DNA of 64,000 nt, taken from NCBI RefSeq assembly GCF_016865425.1, contig NZ_AP023355.1:1238198-1302197 (forward strand), given 5' to 3'. The DNA is from Actinocatenispora thailandica (GTDB taxonomy: Bacteria > Actinomycetota > Actinomycetes > Mycobacteriales > Micromonosporaceae). Positions 17,014 to 26,600 of this stretch are shown here, one piece after another (position 1 is the first letter of the stretch; every line of letters starts with the position of its first letter). The notes under the pieces were generated by a model. It ran no database searches. It saw only the letters and a program-made list of their open reading frames with translations, and had not been told where the DNA came from. Both the position numbers and the translations under genes were made by a program.

Positions 17014-19130
17014 TGGGCCGGCATGCCAACCTGCCGGCACCGCGCGCGCACTGGGTGTTGCTGAGCCTGTTCCTCGTCGTGTTGTTCGGTCTGCTGTCCG
17101 TCGACGGGTACGTCAGTCACCGACAGGGCGCGGCCGGCACCGGCCCGGCGTCGCCGTCGTCCCGCCCGGCCCCGGCCGCGGCGCGGCACGCCGGGCCGGT
17201 ACTGCGCCTCGACGGCGGCCGGGTGACCAGCCGTCGGGTGCCCGCCCGTACCGTGGCGTTGACCTTCGACGACGGTCCGGACCCGGTGTGGACGCCGAGG
17301 ATCCTGGCGGTGCTCGCCCGGCACCACGCGACCGCCACGTTCTTCGTCGTCGGCTCCCGCGCCAACGCCCATCCCGAGCTGGTGCGACGCATCCTGGCCG
17401 GCGGCAACGAGGTCGGCTCGCACACGTTCACCCACGTCGACCTGGGCCGGGCCGGGCGCTGGCGGCAGACCAGCGAACTGCGGCTGACCGGCACCGCACT
17501 GGCCGGGGCGGCCGGCGTCCGGACCCGGCTGTTCCGGCCGCCCTACTCGTCCACGCCGGCCGCGCTGGACGCCACCGAGTACGCGGCAGCCCGGCGAGCC
17601 GCCGCCGAGGGGTACCTGGTGTGCCTGGCCGACCGGGACACCGACGACTGGCAGCGCCCGGGCGTCGACCACATCGTCTCGGCCGCGACGCCCGCCGGGC
17701 ACGACGGAGCGGTCGTGTTGCTGCACGACGGTGGCGGGAACCGGGCACAGACCGTGGCCGCCGTGGACCGGTTGCTGACCCGCCTGTCCGAGCGCGGCTA
17801 CCGGTTCAGCACGCTGTCCGCCGCACTCGGGTTGCCCGGCAACACCCCGGCCACCCGCGGCGAACGGATCCAGGGCGACGTCCTCGCCGCCACCCAGCGC
17901 GCGGCGCACGCGGTCGCCGGCTGGCTGACCTGGATCCTGACCGCGGCCGGGGTGCTGACCTGCGTACGGCTGCTGGTCCAGCTGGTGTGCGCGCGACGGC
18001 ATCGCCGTCGGGTCCGGCGACGAGCCAGGACCCGGCGGGCGCCGATCTGGCCAACCGTGACCGTGGTGGTCCCGGCCTACAACGAGGCGGCGAACATCGC
18101 CGCCAGCGTGCGGTCGCTGGTCGACACCTCGTACCCGCGGGTGGAGGTGGTCGTCGTCGACGACGGGTCGACCGACGGTACCGCCGGGATCGTCGCGGAC
18201 CTCGGACTGCCCGGGGTGCGGGTACTGCGGCAGCGCAACGCCGGCAAGCCGGCCGCGCTGAACACCGGGATCCGGGTCGCCCGCGGCGAGGTGCTGGTGC
18301 TCGTGGACGGCGACACGGTGTTCGAGCGGCACACGATCGCGCGGCTGGTGCAACCGCTGGCGGATCCACGGGTGGGCGCCGTCAGCGGCAACACGAAGGT
18401 GGCGAACCGGACGGGGCTGCTCGGCCGGTGGCAGCACCTGGAGTACGTGATGGGGTTCAACCTCGACCGGCGGATGTACGAGATGGCCGAGTGCATGCCG
18501 ACCGTGCCCGGCGCGATCGGTGCGTTCCGTCGCGACGCGTTGATGGAGGTCGGCGGGTTGAGCGGCGAGACCCTCGCCGAGGACACCGACCTGACGATGG
18601 CGCTGTGCCGGGCCGGCTGGCGGGTGGTGTACGAGGAGTCGGCGCGCGCGTGGACCGAGGTGCCGTCGTCGCTGCGCCAGCTGTGGCGCCAGCGGTACCG
18701 CTGGTGCTACGGCACGTTCCAGTCGATGTGGAAGCATCGCCGGGCCGTGTTCGAGCGCGGCCAGGCCGGCCGGCTGGGGCGCCGCGCACTGCCGTACCTC
18801 CTGCTGTTCCAGCTGGTGCTGCCGCTGCTCGCGCCGTCGGTCGACCTGCTCGCCTGCTACGCCCTGGTGTTCCTGGACCCGGTCCGGGTCGGTGCGGTGT
18901 GGCTCGGGTTCCTGCTCGCGCAGGGCCTGGCGGCCGGGTACGCGCTGCGGCTGGACCGCGAGTCGCTGCGCCCGCTGTGGACGCTGCCGCTGCAGCAGCT
19001 GGTGTACCGGCAGTTGCTGTACCTCGTGGTGCTGCAGTCGGCGGCGATGGCGGTGGCCGGGGCCCGGCTGCGCTGGCAGCGGATGCATCGGACCGGTGCG
19101 GTGTCGGCCGGCGTACCGGTCGGGTCCTGA
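17013..19130 (+). CDS. polysaccharide deacetylase - family 2 glycosyltransferase fusion
   Basis: A 705-residue bifunctional membrane enzyme. After an N-terminal membrane helix comes a NodB-type deacetylase domain (about residues 80-290) with TFDDGPDP and the metal motif HTFTHVDL. A central helix (WILTAAGVLTCVRLLVQL) leads to a processive GT2 domain (about 350-600). This shows VVPAYNEAANI, VVDDGSTDGT, LVDGDTVF, EDTDLTMAL and the QRYRW motif, with further membrane spans after it. The architecture suggests synthesis and partial de-N-acetylation of a beta-linked N-acetylhexosamine polymer, as in poly-GlcNAc or chitin-like exopolysaccharide. Product identity is inferred. Its start overlaps the previous stop by one base. 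Confidence 0.92.
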   Translation: MGRHANLPAPRAHWVLLSLFLVVLFGLLSVDGYVSHRQGAAGTGPASPSSRPAPAAARHAGPVLRLDGGRVTSRRVPARTVALTFDDGPDPVWTPRILAVLARHHATATFFVVGSRANAHPELVRRILAGGNEVGSHTFTHVDLGRAGRWRQTSELRLTGTALAGAAGVRTRLFRPPYSSTPAALDATEYAAARRAAAEGYLVCLADRDTDDWQRPGVDHIVSAATPAGHDGAVVLLHDGGGNRAQTVAAVDRLLTRLSERGYRFSTLSAALGLPGNTPATRGERIQGDVLAATQRAAHAVAGWLTWILTAAGVLTCVRLLVQLVCARRHRRRVRRRARTRRAPIWPTVTVVVPAYNEAANIAASVRSLVDTSYPRVEVVVVDDGSTDGTAGIVADLGLPGVRVLRQRNAGKPAALNTGIRVARGEVLVLVDGDTVFERHTIARLVQPLADPRVGAVSGNTKVANRTGLLGRWQHLEYVMGFNLDRRMYEMAECMPTVPGAIGAFRRDALMEVGGLSGETLAEDTDLTMALCRAGWRVVYEESARAWTEVPSSLRQLWRQRYRWCYGTFQSMWKHRRAVFERGQAGRLGRRALPYLLLFQLVLPLLAPSVDLLACYALVFLDPVRVGAVWLGFLLAQGLAAGYALRLDRESLRPLWTLPLQQLVYRQLLYLVVLQSAAMAVAGARLRWQRMHRTGAVSAGVPVGS

Positions 19131-19167
19131 CCGCCGGCCGCTGCCCGGTGGCGCCGGACGGTGCCGG

Positions 19168-19527
19168 TCAGCGGGTCGGCACGTCGGGGGTGGCGCCGCC
19201 GACGACGACGGTGCCGGCGGCGTGGTGGACGCCGAGCGCCATCCCGTCGCGTTGCAGCTGCACCGCCTGCTCCCGGGGGCCGCTGCGGTCGGTGACGGTC
19301 CAGCCGGCGGCCCGGTACGCGGCGGCCAGCGCGGCCACGTCGACGCTGCCGGCCGCGCCCGCCCGGACGTTGTACTCCCAGCGCACCGCGCCGGGCCCGG
19401 CGGCGAGCGCCTCGTCCCGGGTGACGGTGCCGCCCGCCGGGCCGACACCGAGCCGGAGCAGGATGTCCTCGACCGCGGCACGTAGCTGCGCGGCGGCCTC
19501 GGCGAGCTGGACGCCCGGCTCGCTCAC
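19168..19527 (-). CDS. small hypothetical protein at the end of the type VII secretion operon
   Basis: A 119-residue protein with no recognised family. It starts MSEPGVQLAEAAAQLRAAV and has an alternating helix/strand character without membrane segments. The GTG start overlaps the stop of the DUF1023 hydrolase gene (GTGA), indicating coupled translation and a joint role, perhaps as a chaperone or immunity-like partner of the secreted hydrolase. That role is a guess from position only. Confidence 0.6.
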   Translation of the reverse strand: MSEPGVQLAEAAAQLRAAVEDILLRLGVGPAGGTVTRDEALAAGPGAVRWEYNVRAGAAGSVDVAALAAAYRAAGWTVTDRSGPREQAVQLQRDGMALGVHHAAGTVVVGGATPDVPTR

Positions 19528-20906
19528 GGGGCCACCGTGCTGATGGCGCCGCCGGTGAACACGCCGTACATGTTCCACCAGGCGTCGGAGTGGTAGGTGA
19601 ACACGTCCGAGTGCGCGGACACCCCGTGCAGCTCGGTGCCGTCGGGGTAGTTGCCGGTGGCGAGGTCGACCGTGCCGGGGAAGGTGTCCGGATCGGCGCC
19701 GTGGCCGAGGCTGCCGACCTGCACCCCCTGCACGTACCCGATCGGGTCACCGGGCGCGGTCATCGAGTAGTGCTGCACGGTCGGCTGGGTGTCGTGCAGG
19801 TCGGCCGGGCCCCACACGTCGTGGCCCATCCCGGCCGACTCGATCGACAGCACCCGGTCGGCGTCCAGCCCGTCGTGCTCGGCCAGGCCGACCACGGCCC
19901 CGCCGTACGAGTGGCCGGCGACGGTGACCTGCACGTCGTTGCCGGCGGCCGGGGACGAGTCGATCGCCGAGCGCAGCTGGTGGGAGAAGTCCGCCAGCCG
20001 TGGCGCCAGGGCCTGCGAGTAGCTGGCCGACGCGGCGTCCGGCAGGCTCGGCGGGAAGTCGCCGTTCTGCCAGGTGACCATCGCCAGGCCGCCGGTCGGA
20101 TCGGCGTCCACGAACGACTTCGCCCGCTCGTACAGCCCGTCGTAGTTGTCCAGGTTGGCGAACGTGCCGGGCACCAGCACCCCGACGTCGTGGGTACCGG
20201 CGTCGAGGTCGCCGACCAGCTCGACGATCCGGCCGTTGCCGCTCGGGTCGAAGTCGAGGATCTTGCGGTTGTCGTCGAGGATCGACTGGTAGAGGTCCAC
20301 CCGTCGCTGGGCGCTGTCGATCTCGTCGCCGAGGTCGTGGCCGCCGTCGAACAGCCGCTGGAAGAACGACTCCCGCGAGCGGGCCTGCTGCGCGGCCCGC
20401 AGCGAGGCGAGCGTGCCCTGCTCGTTGGCGAGGGCGGTCGCGACCTTGCCCCGGTTCGCCGCGATCAGCTGGTCGAACGACGCGCTGCCGGAACTCTCGC
20501 CGGCGAGCAGCGACCGGTAGCCGGAGGCCGCGTCGGCGTCGGCGGTGCGGTACCCGCTGGCGCTGCCGCGCAGCCCGTCGGCCAGCGCGGTGAGTCCCTG
20601 CCCGCCCGACCGGAGCTGGTCGCGAACCGCCGCCACGGCCGTGGCGTAGCGCTGCTGCAGGGCCGCGGACTCCGGCACCCCGCCGAACGCGCCGGCCGGC
20701 AGCGCGGTGGCGGCGACCTCGGCGTCCATCGTGGCCAGCGTGCCGGCCCGGTCGGCGAGCGTCCCGGCGGCGCGGGCCAGGGCTCCCGGGCGGGCGAAGA
20801 ACGCCCCGGCGGCCGAGGCCCGGATCGCGCTGCCGGTGGCCGCCCCGGTGGACGCCGGTGCTGGCGTGCCGGTCCGGGTGCCGGTCGGCAGCGCCACGCT
20901 GTTCAC
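19524..20906 (-). CDS. DUF1023 alpha/beta-hydrolase, candidate type VII substrate
   Basis: A 460-residue protein. The N-terminal half is helical and resembles the WXG/LXG-like secretion domains of type VII substrates. The C-terminal half is a DUF1023 alpha/beta-hydrolase with VLVPGTFANLDNYDG, the nucleophile elbow VAGHSYGGAVVG, SMTAPGDPIGYV and a late His in ELHGVSAHSDVF. Such proteins are common in actinobacterial ESX loci and are often exported. It overlaps both neighbours by GTGA, so it belongs to the eccC-side operon. The enzymatic substrate is unknown. Confidence 0.85.
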   Translation of the reverse strand: MNSVALPTGTRTGTPAPASTGAATGSAIRASAAGAFFARPGALARAAGTLADRAGTLATMDAEVAATALPAGAFGGVPESAALQQRYATAVAAVRDQLRSGGQGLTALADGLRGSASGYRTADADAASGYRSLLAGESSGSASFDQLIAANRGKVATALANEQGTLASLRAAQQARSRESFFQRLFDGGHDLGDEIDSAQRRVDLYQSILDDNRKILDFDPSGNGRIVELVGDLDAGTHDVGVLVPGTFANLDNYDGLYERAKSFVDADPTGGLAMVTWQNGDFPPSLPDAASASYSQALAPRLADFSHQLRSAIDSSPAAGNDVQVTVAGHSYGGAVVGLAEHDGLDADRVLSIESAGMGHDVWGPADLHDTQPTVQHYSMTAPGDPIGYVQGVQVGSLGHGADPDTFPGTVDLATGNYPDGTELHGVSAHSDVFTYHSDAWWNMYGVFTGGAISTVAP

Positions 20907-22114
20907 ACCGAGTCCTCACCGATCACGGACGGGGCGACCATGGTCGTCTCGCCCCAGACGTTCTCGGTTTCGACCAGCCACGGCGGGATGCGCCGCCCGG
21001 CGCCCATGTCGCCGGCACCCATCCCGGCACCCATCGGCATCATCGGCATCATGCCCATGCCCTTGGTGGCGGCGCCACCGGCGGCGGCGGCACCCGCACC
21101 GACACCCGCCGCGGCGGCGCCGGCAACACCCTCGGAGGCGAGCGACGGGCTGGCCGCCGCGGCGGCCGAGTCGCCGGCACCGCCGGCACCGCCGCCACCG
21201 ATGCCGCCGCCGCCGCCGAGACCACCGGTACCCGCACCGCCGGTGCCGGTGGTACCCGCGGCCTTCTTCCTGGTCTTGTCGCCGTTGCGCTTCATGAACC
21301 CGGGCAGCTTCGGCAGCACGCCGCCGAACCGGCCGGCGGTGGCTGCCGACGCGGCGGCCAGGCCCGCGGTGAACATCCGGCCGAACAGCGGGCTCGTCGC
21401 GGCGACCGCGCCGACGCCGGCGATCACCGGCAGCGCGGTCGAGACGGTACCGCCGGCGGAGACCGGTTCCAGCGCCGGGTTGAGGGCCGGCAGCGTGGTC
21501 GTCGTGGTCGTCGTGGTGTCCTGCGGTACCGACGGGGCGGGCGCGGCGTCCGGCGTGACCGGCATGGACTGCTCGGCGGCCGTGTAGTGGCCGGCGAGCG
21601 TGGTCATCACCAGGACCGCCTGCTGGTGGGCCTCGTCCGCGGCGGCGGCCGCCTGCTGGTGCTCCTTGACCGCCTTGATCGCGGCGCTCTGGCGTTCCGC
21701 CAGCTGCTGCTGTACCTGCGGGGACAGGCCCGGGTCGGCGGACAGCGGGGTGCTGGCGAGCTGCACGGTGCTCGCGGACAGGTCCGGCACCGACTGTGCC
21801 CGCGGCATCGCCTTGCGCGCCTTCTCCTGCGCCTCGGCCGCGGACACCGTCAGGTCGCGCACGTCGTACGCGGTGCCGGCGACCTTGCGGATGCCGTTGG
21901 CCAGGTCCTTGATCATCGTGTGGTACTGCTGCGCCGCGCCGCCGGACCACTTGTCGGAGAACGACCGCAGCTGCTTCTCCAGGTCGTTGGCCCGGTCGTG
22001 CAGGGTGCCACCGGTGGAGTCCCAGGTGCCGCTCGCCGCGCGCACCGTCTGCGGGTCCCCGGCGTACAGCATGGCGATGAGCTGCGGGTGACTGAACTTG
22101 CTGAAGTCGGTCAT
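20903..22114 (-). CDS. long WXG-domain protein with Gly/Ala-rich tail (PPE/EspB-like role)
   Basis: A 403-residue protein. Residues 1-190 are helical with the WSGGAAQQYH turn typical of WXG100/PPE-type proteins and further heptad-rich helices. The C-terminal half is a low-complexity Gly/Ala/Met-rich tail ending in WLVETENVWGETTM. The ATG at 22114 is chosen over TTG 22120 because GGGAGGGG lies six bases upstream. It is likely a secreted or surface-assembled substrate like EspB or PPE proteins; this is inferred from layout and neighbours. It overlaps the DUF1023 gene by four bases. Confidence 0.75.
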   Translation of the reverse strand: MTDFSKFSHPQLIAMLYAGDPQTVRAASGTWDSTGGTLHDRANDLEKQLRSFSDKWSGGAAQQYHTMIKDLANGIRKVAGTAYDVRDLTVSAAEAQEKARKAMPRAQSVPDLSASTVQLASTPLSADPGLSPQVQQQLAERQSAAIKAVKEHQQAAAAADEAHQQAVLVMTTLAGHYTAAEQSMPVTPDAAPAPSVPQDTTTTTTTTLPALNPALEPVSAGGTVSTALPVIAGVGAVAATSPLFGRMFTAGLAAASAATAGRFGGVLPKLPGFMKRNGDKTRKKAAGTTGTGGAGTGGLGGGGGIGGGGAGGAGDSAAAAASPSLASEGVAGAAAAGVGAGAAAAGGAATKGMGMMPMMPMGAGMGAGDMGAGRRIPPWLVETENVWGETTMVAPSVIGEDSV

Positions 22115-22116
22115 CG

Positions 22117-22437
22117 TCAACCCCTCCCGTGGTAGCCGATGGCGTTGGCGATGTCCTCGTCGGCCTGCTCGTACCCGTCGGCGACGGTGTGCGTCACGTC
22201 GCCGGCGAAGCCGATCGCTTCGCGTACGTTGCCGAGCAGCGCGTGCATCTGGTCCACGGCTGCCTGGTGGCGTTGCGCGAGTGAGGTCGCTTCGGCGAAG
22301 TCACCCAGCAGCATGGGGTGCTCGGCCAGCGCGGCCAGCCCGTCGGTGGGCCGGCCGAGCGCGTCGAGCTGCGTCTCCAGCTCGTGCGCGAAGTCCTTGA
22401 GCGACTGGAGGTGGACGCGGAACGAATGGTCGTGCAT
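22117..22437 (-). CDS. small WXG100-like helical protein
   Basis: A 106-residue helical protein starting MHDHSFRVHLQSLKDFAHEL and ending in YEQADEDIANAIGY. It lacks a clear W-x-G turn but has the size and two-helix layout of ESX-type proteins. Its stop lies two bases before the long WXG gene, so it is co-translated. GGGAG precedes the ATG. It starts after the three-hairpin region at 22591-22715. Confidence 0.7.
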   Translation of the reverse strand: MHDHSFRVHLQSLKDFAHELETQLDALGRPTDGLAALAEHPMLLGDFAEATSLAQRHQAAVDQMHALLGNVREAIGFAGDVTHTVADGYEQADEDIANAIGYHGRG

Positions 22438-22590
22438 GCCGTCTCCCGGGATCGCAGGCGGTCTGTGCCGGCAGGCGGACCGGCGCAGGGTGCCGAACGG
22501 TGTCGCCGTCGCCGACCGAACCGCCGCACCGACACCAGAAACCCGACCGGGCCCTCGCCGCCGGCGGCCTGTGCGGCGTTCCGGCGGCGA

Positions 22591-22715
22591 GAGCCCCGGC
22601 CGGGTGCCGGGGCTCCCGGGGTGGCTCCCGGGTGCCGGCGGACGCTCATCAGTAGGGAGGATGCGTCCGCCGGCACGTGGGCGGCCGGGTCCCGAACCGA
22701 ACGGGTCGGTTCGGG
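22591..22715 (-). terminator. three consecutive perfect hairpins behind the WXG100 pair
   Basis: Read on the minus strand, three stems follow the WXG100 stop at 22749. The first is a 10-bp stem (22691-22700 with 22706-22715), the second a 14-bp stem (22632-22645 with 22663-22676), the third a 9-bp stem (22591-22599 with 22607-22615). They fill most of a 311-bp gap in the operon. They probably reduce read-through or stabilise the upstream WXG100 transcript so that it accumulates above the downstream genes. No gene is seen in this gap. Confidence 0.65.
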
Positions 22716-22748
22716 TGCGGCCACGGGCGATCGTCCGTAGCGGATCGA

Positions 22749-23051
22749 TCAGTTGAAGTAGCCGGCGTTCTTGTTCTCCAGCGCCAGCTGGAGATCGTGC
22801 GCCTCGTTGACTTTCCCGGAGAACTGGCCGATCACGCCGACGATGTCGGCGATCGCGGCGCGCAGCCGGGTCTCGGACTGCTCGGCGGCCTGGCCGGCGC
22901 TGGAGCCCGACGCGTACCAGGTCTGCTTGACGGGAGCCAGGTGCTGGTGCAGCTGGTCCATGTAGTTGTCCAACGCCTTGGCCTTGGCGAACAGTGCGTC
23001 CGCGCTGGACCGCAGGGCGCCGAACTCGACGTTGATGACTTCGGCCGACAT
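22749..23051 (-). CDS. WXG100 family protein (EsxA/EsxB-like)
   Basis: Exactly 100 residues, the classic ESAT-6/CFP-10 size. Two helices flank the turn KQTWYASGSSAG (W-x-x-x-G rather than W-x-G). Members are secreted by type VII systems as helical-hairpin dimers. Its partner is presumably the WXG100 protein at 23125-23475, 73 bases upstream. Strong hairpins follow the stop codon. The ATG is preceded by a modest ribosome-binding site. Confidence 0.88.
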   Translation of the reverse strand: MSAEVINVEFGALRSSADALFAKAKALDNYMDQLHQHLAPVKQTWYASGSSAGQAAEQSETRLRAAIADIVGVIGQFSGKVNEAHDLQLALENKNAGYFN

Positions 23052-23124
23052 GGTTACTCCGATCAGGATCTGCGGCGCTGTCGTGTGGGGGTCGGCGGGG
23101 TGCGAGCCGCCGTCAGCGGACCTC

Positions 23125-23475
23125 TCAGCTGCCGGACAGCCGGTTGAGAACGGCGCCGCCCGAGTTGACCGCACCGTTGAGGTTGCGGAACGAGTCGGAG
23201 ACCGTCGAGTCACCGCTGCCGTAGTTGTGGAAGCTCTGGTTCACCAGCTGCGACATGTTGTCCAGCTCGCGCGCGGCGACCTTCATGTCCTCCTGCAGCT
23301 TGCCGTGCAGCTGCCAGAACGCGTTGGCCTGGTCGCCCGCGTAGTGGCTGAGCACGTTGACGAGGTCGTTCTCCAGCTCGGCCATGGTCTTGGCCGCGCC
23401 GCTCGCGCACTCGTCGAACCCCTGTACCGCCTTGGTCATGGCGGTGGAATCTGACTGGAATCCCGGGCTACCCAC
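23125..23475 (-). CDS. WXG100 family protein (EsxB-like partner)
   Basis: A 116-residue helical-hairpin protein with AFWQLHGKLQ at the turn (W-x-x-x-G) and a C-terminal extension ending NRLSGS. The GTG start is preceded by a strong GAGGAGGTGA. It lies directly after eccC, and the gene order (eccC, then two small WXG100 genes) is that of ESX loci. About 130 bases separate it from the eccC stop. They include a more A/T-rich stretch (around 23510-23580) that could hold its own promoter. Confidence 0.87.
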   Translation of the reverse strand: MGSPGFQSDSTAMTKAVQGFDECASGAAKTMAELENDLVNVLSHYAGDQANAFWQLHGKLQEDMKVAARELDNMSQLVNQSFHNYGSGDSTVSDSFRNLNGAVNSGGAVLNRLSGS

Positions 23476-23605
23476 GACGGGTCACCTCCTCGTTGATCAG
23501 TCTCTTCTGTTCGCAAACCCTATGAGTTGACGGTCACCCCAGTGCACGGCACAACTACCGTTCGCGGTACGGCCGAATTACCCACATCCGGGCGAGAAAC
23601 CGATG

Positions 23606-26600
23606 TCAGCCGTCCAACAGCGCCAGCTGGATCAGCTCCGGGGCGAACCGCCGGCGGACCAGCGTGCCGCGCCCGGGCGGCTGGGCGGACATCTTCACGT
23701 CGCCCAGGATGACGCCCTCGTCCTTGGCCCCGGACAGCAGCAGGCCGGGGCTGCCGAGTTCCCGGATCCGCCCCATGATCGGCTCGTACAGCGCCTTCGA
23801 CGCACCGCCGGCGTGCCGGGCGAGGATCAGGTGCAGGCCGATGTCGCGGGCCAGCGGGACGAACTCCAGCAGCGGGGCGAGCGGGTTGCGGCCCGACACC
23901 GCCACCAGGTCGTAGTCGTCGACCAGGACGAACAGGTCCGGCCCGGACCACCAGGAGCGGTCCCGCAGCTGCTCCGGGCGGACGTCCGGGCCGGGCAGCC
24001 GGGCCTGCATCGCCTGCTGCACCTCGCCCACCACCCCGGCGAGCGTCGGCTCGGCCGCCGCGTACGACATCAGGTGGTCGCCGCCGACCGCGTCGAGCAG
24101 GCCGTGCCGGTAGTCGACCACCAGTACCGCCGCCTCGGCCGGGGTGTAGCGCTCGGTGATGCCCCGGCCGATCAGCCGCAGCAGGTTCGACTTGCCCGAC
24201 TCGGTGTCGCCGAACAGCACGAAGTGCGGCTCGGCGGACAGGTCGATGCCCACCGGGCCGAGGTCGGACTCGCCGACCCCGATCGGGATCGTCCGGCCGG
24301 GCAGGCTCGCCGGCGCCGGCAGCACGTCGATGCCGAACCGGCGCGGCAGCAGCCGTACCGGCGGTGCCGGCTCGCCGGGCCATGCCGCGCGCACCCGGGC
24401 GACCAGGTCGGCCGCGCCGTCGGTCAGGTCGTCCACCGTGGACTTCCCGTCCAGCCGTGGCAGCGCGGTGAGGAAGTGCAGCTTCTCGGCGGTCAGCCCG
24501 CGTCCGGGGGCCGCCTTCGGTACGTTCTCCGCGGCCCGCCGGTCGATGCCGGAGTCGGACGGGTCGCCCAGCCGCAGCTCGAACCGGGTACCGATGACGT
24601 CGCGCAGCTGCGGCCGGACCTCCATCCAGCGGTTCGCGGACAGCACCACGTGGATGCCGAAGCCGAGACCGCGGGCGGCGAGCGTGGTGATCTGCTGCTC
24701 CAACGGCTCGTACTCCTGGCGCAGCGTCATCCAGCCGTCCACGAACAGGAACACGTCGCCGAACTCGCGCCCGTCGGCGCCCCGCAGCTCGCCCCGCCGG
24801 CGCCGGAACGAGGCCATCGAGTCGATCCGGTGCTCGGCGAACAGCGCCTCCCGCTCGGCGAGCAGCGCGGTCAGCTCGGCCACGATCCGACGGCAGCGTT
24901 CCACGTCGACCCGGGCGGCGGCACCGGACACGTGCGGCAGCCCGGCCATCGCGGCGAGCGCGCCGCCACCGAAGTCCAGCACGAAGAACTGCACCTCGGC
25001 GGGGGTGTGGGTGAGTGCCAGCGCGGTCAGCAGGCTGCGCAGCAGGGTCGACTTGCCGGCCTGCGGTGCGCCCACCACGATCGCGTTGCCGGCCTGCCCG
25101 GACAGGTCGGCCCAGAGCAGGTCGCGGCGCTGCTCGAACGGCTTGTCCACGATCGCCACCGGCACCGTCAGCCGGCCGTTGCCGGCCCAGCCGGCCGGGC
25201 ACAGGCCGCGCTCCGGGTCGACCGACAGCGGCGGCAGCAGGCCGTCCATGCTCGGCGGCTCGGCCAGCGGCGGCAGCCAGATCTGGTGTGCCGCCGGGCC
25301 CTTGCCCACCAGCGCGGCGACCATCGCGTCCAGGATCGTCTCGCCGGCCGGCGCGGCACCGGTGGGCGCCGCGTGCCGCGGTCCGGTGTCCGGTGCCGGC
25401 AGCGCCTCCGGTTCGGGCACCCGGGCCAGGGTGAACGGCAGCGCCCGGTGCACCGGCGCCGGCCCGGTGTGCGCGTCTCCGCCATCCAGCGGCGGCAGCT
25501 CGCCGGACACGTACGCCGCCTTGAACCGGATCAGGGTGGCCGTGTCGACCTTGAGGTAGGCCGAGCCGGGCACCGGCGGCAGCTCGTACGCGTCGGGCAC
25601 GCCGAGCACCGCGCGCGACTCCGACGCGGAGAAGGTGCGCAGCCCGATCCGGTACGACAGGTGCGAGTCCAGGCCACGCAGCCGGCCCTCCTCCAGCCGC
25701 TGGGAGGCGAGCAGCAGGTGGATGCCGAGCGACCGGCCGAGCCGGCCGATCATCACGAACAGGTCGATGAACTCCGGCCGGTCGTGCAGCAGCTCGCTGA
25801 ACTCGTCGATGATCACCAGCAGCGACGGCAGCGGCTTGAGGTCGGCCCCACCGGCGCGGGCCCGCTCGTAGTCGCGCACCGAGGCGAAGTTGCCGGCCGC
25901 CCGCAGCAGTTCCTGCCGGCGCACCAGCTCGCCGCGCAGCGCGTCCGCCATCCGGTCCACCAGCGGCAGCTCGTCGGCCAGGTTGGTGATCACCGCGCAG
26001 GTGTGCGGCAGCCCGGACATGCCGGCGAACGTGGCACCGCCCTTGAAGTCGATCAGCGCCAGGTTCAGCGTCTCCGACGAGTGCGTCACCGCCAGGCCGG
26101 ACACGAGGGTACGCAGCAGCTCGCTCTTGCCCGACCCGGTGGCGCCGATGACCAGCCCGTGCGGGCCCATCCCGTTCTCCGCCGACTCCTTCAGGTCCAG
26201 CTCGACCGGTCGGCCGTCCGGGTCGATGCCCAGCGGGATCCGCAGCCGGTTCCCCGCGGTACGAGAACTCCAGGTCACGGCGGGGTCGAGCCGCCGCGGG
26301 TCGCCGATGCCGATCAGGTCGGCGAGCCCGAAGGTGGCCGACAGCGGCAGGTCGTCGCGGACCGGGGTACCGACGTGCCGCCGGGTCAGCAGCCGGGCCA
26401 GCGCCTCCGCCGACGCGGCGTCCAGGTGGTCGGCGTCGCCGGCGAACGCGACGCCGTCGTCGGTGACCATGCCGACCCGGCCGTCGGTCAGCAGCAGCCG
26501 CAGCACCCCCGGGATCGACGGCGCCTCCTCGTCCAGCGGCGCGCCGACCCGCAGCACGGTGACGCCGCCGAGCGCGCCGTCGAACGGCGCCGCCGCCGCG

